64,000 bases of DNA from NCBI GenBank assembly GCA_026874595.1, contig CM049309.1, positions 74,198,426 through 74,262,425 on the forward strand. Direction: 5' to 3'. The number at the start of each line of letters is the position of its first letter. The stretch's first letter is position 1. The notes under the pieces are model-generated. The model searched no databases. It had not been told where the DNA came from and saw only the letters and a program-made list of their open reading frames with translations. Of this stretch, positions 63,741-64,000 are shown one piece after another. This DNA comes from Sipunculus nudus. Its lineage: Eukaryota > Annelida > Sipuncula > Golfingiida > Sipunculidae. The position numbers were made by a program, and so were the translations under genes.

Positions 63741-64000
63741 GTAAGTAATGTTTTTCTTACCAAGGAGGTTTAATATAGAAAGAGAGTGCACTCCGACATC
63801 AAAGCTAACCGAGAAGCTGTCCCTCGAAGGTTATTTCCCTGTCCTGTTGTCCTGGCGTTGTCCGGCTGATGTACTCCGCGACCCTCCGCTTACTTTGACA
63901 TCTTATTATGCCCATGCAGCCGGGCGAGTTGCCAATCCGAATTCGTTTGCGCCCTTGAGAGTGAACCTTTATTAAACCCCCCTTGTTCTTACCTACAGTC
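63741..64000 (+). other. Start of RAB23 intron 1
   Basis: Sequence after the GTAAGT donor with no recognised exon before the window ends. Confidence 0.7.

Noticed and set aside
63748-63975. Frame after the RAB23 exon
   Set aside because: Lies in the intron after a GTAAGT donor and does not match RAB23.

Overview
The window is eukaryotic nuclear DNA from an animal. It is AT-rich, has long introns with GT-AG borders, and is full of transposable elements and simple repeats. The two recognisable host genes and the repeat types (tandem-core elements that start with TGTCCGTC-like tracts, similar to the pearl/HINE elements of bivalves, together with hAT-like elements and an ISL2EU-like element) suggest a lophotrochozoan, most likely a mollusc. 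That placement is an inference; no species is identified.

Layout. Positions 6-3227 hold one uninterrupted 1073-codon frame. It encodes a coiled-coil protein with an RNase H/transposase-like middle (my guess) and two Tudor/chromo-barrel-like repeats at the C-terminus. Immediately downstream (3421-4075) are five tandem 135-bp units, each containing a tRNA-like segment on the minus strand. From 4.1 to 21.7 kb I see no confident gene. This stretch holds hAT-like elements (7313-7972; 10607-12675 with an 8-bp target duplication), a large old tandem-core element (10132-15699), a (TATG)-rich tract, a solo LTR with a 5-bp duplication (16803-17940), and two joined copies of a second tandem-core family (18901-20778).

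From 21.7 to 50.9 kb the plus strand carries USP14, the proteasome-associated deubiquitinase. Sixteen coding exons (numbered 2-17) are placed here with consistent splice phases. Only the tiny first exon, about five codons, was not found. The introns hold repeats, including an almost complete ISL2EU-like DNA transposon (26665-31806) that starts 67 bp after a 33-bp exon. That transposon carries a plus-strand THAP/DDE transposase gene, whose C-terminal third lies inverted on the minus strand, and a minus-strand gene for a SWIM-YqaJ nuclease-PHD protein. Other introns hold a 280-bp satellite-like array, a GGATCC-tipped MITE and further tandem-core copies.

From 50.9 to 63.5 kb is intergenic sequence with minisatellites, TA microsatellites and a six-core tandem-core element (55585-57647). 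At 63586-63740 is the first coding exon of RAB23, which continues beyond the window.

USP14 and RAB23 are both plus-strand, but nothing in the sequence ties their functions together. The most unusual material is the rearranged ISL2EU element, the tRNA-like array, the large intronless gene, and a 12-bp palindrome, GGTGGCGCCACC, that recurs in the cores of several otherwise different repeat families.
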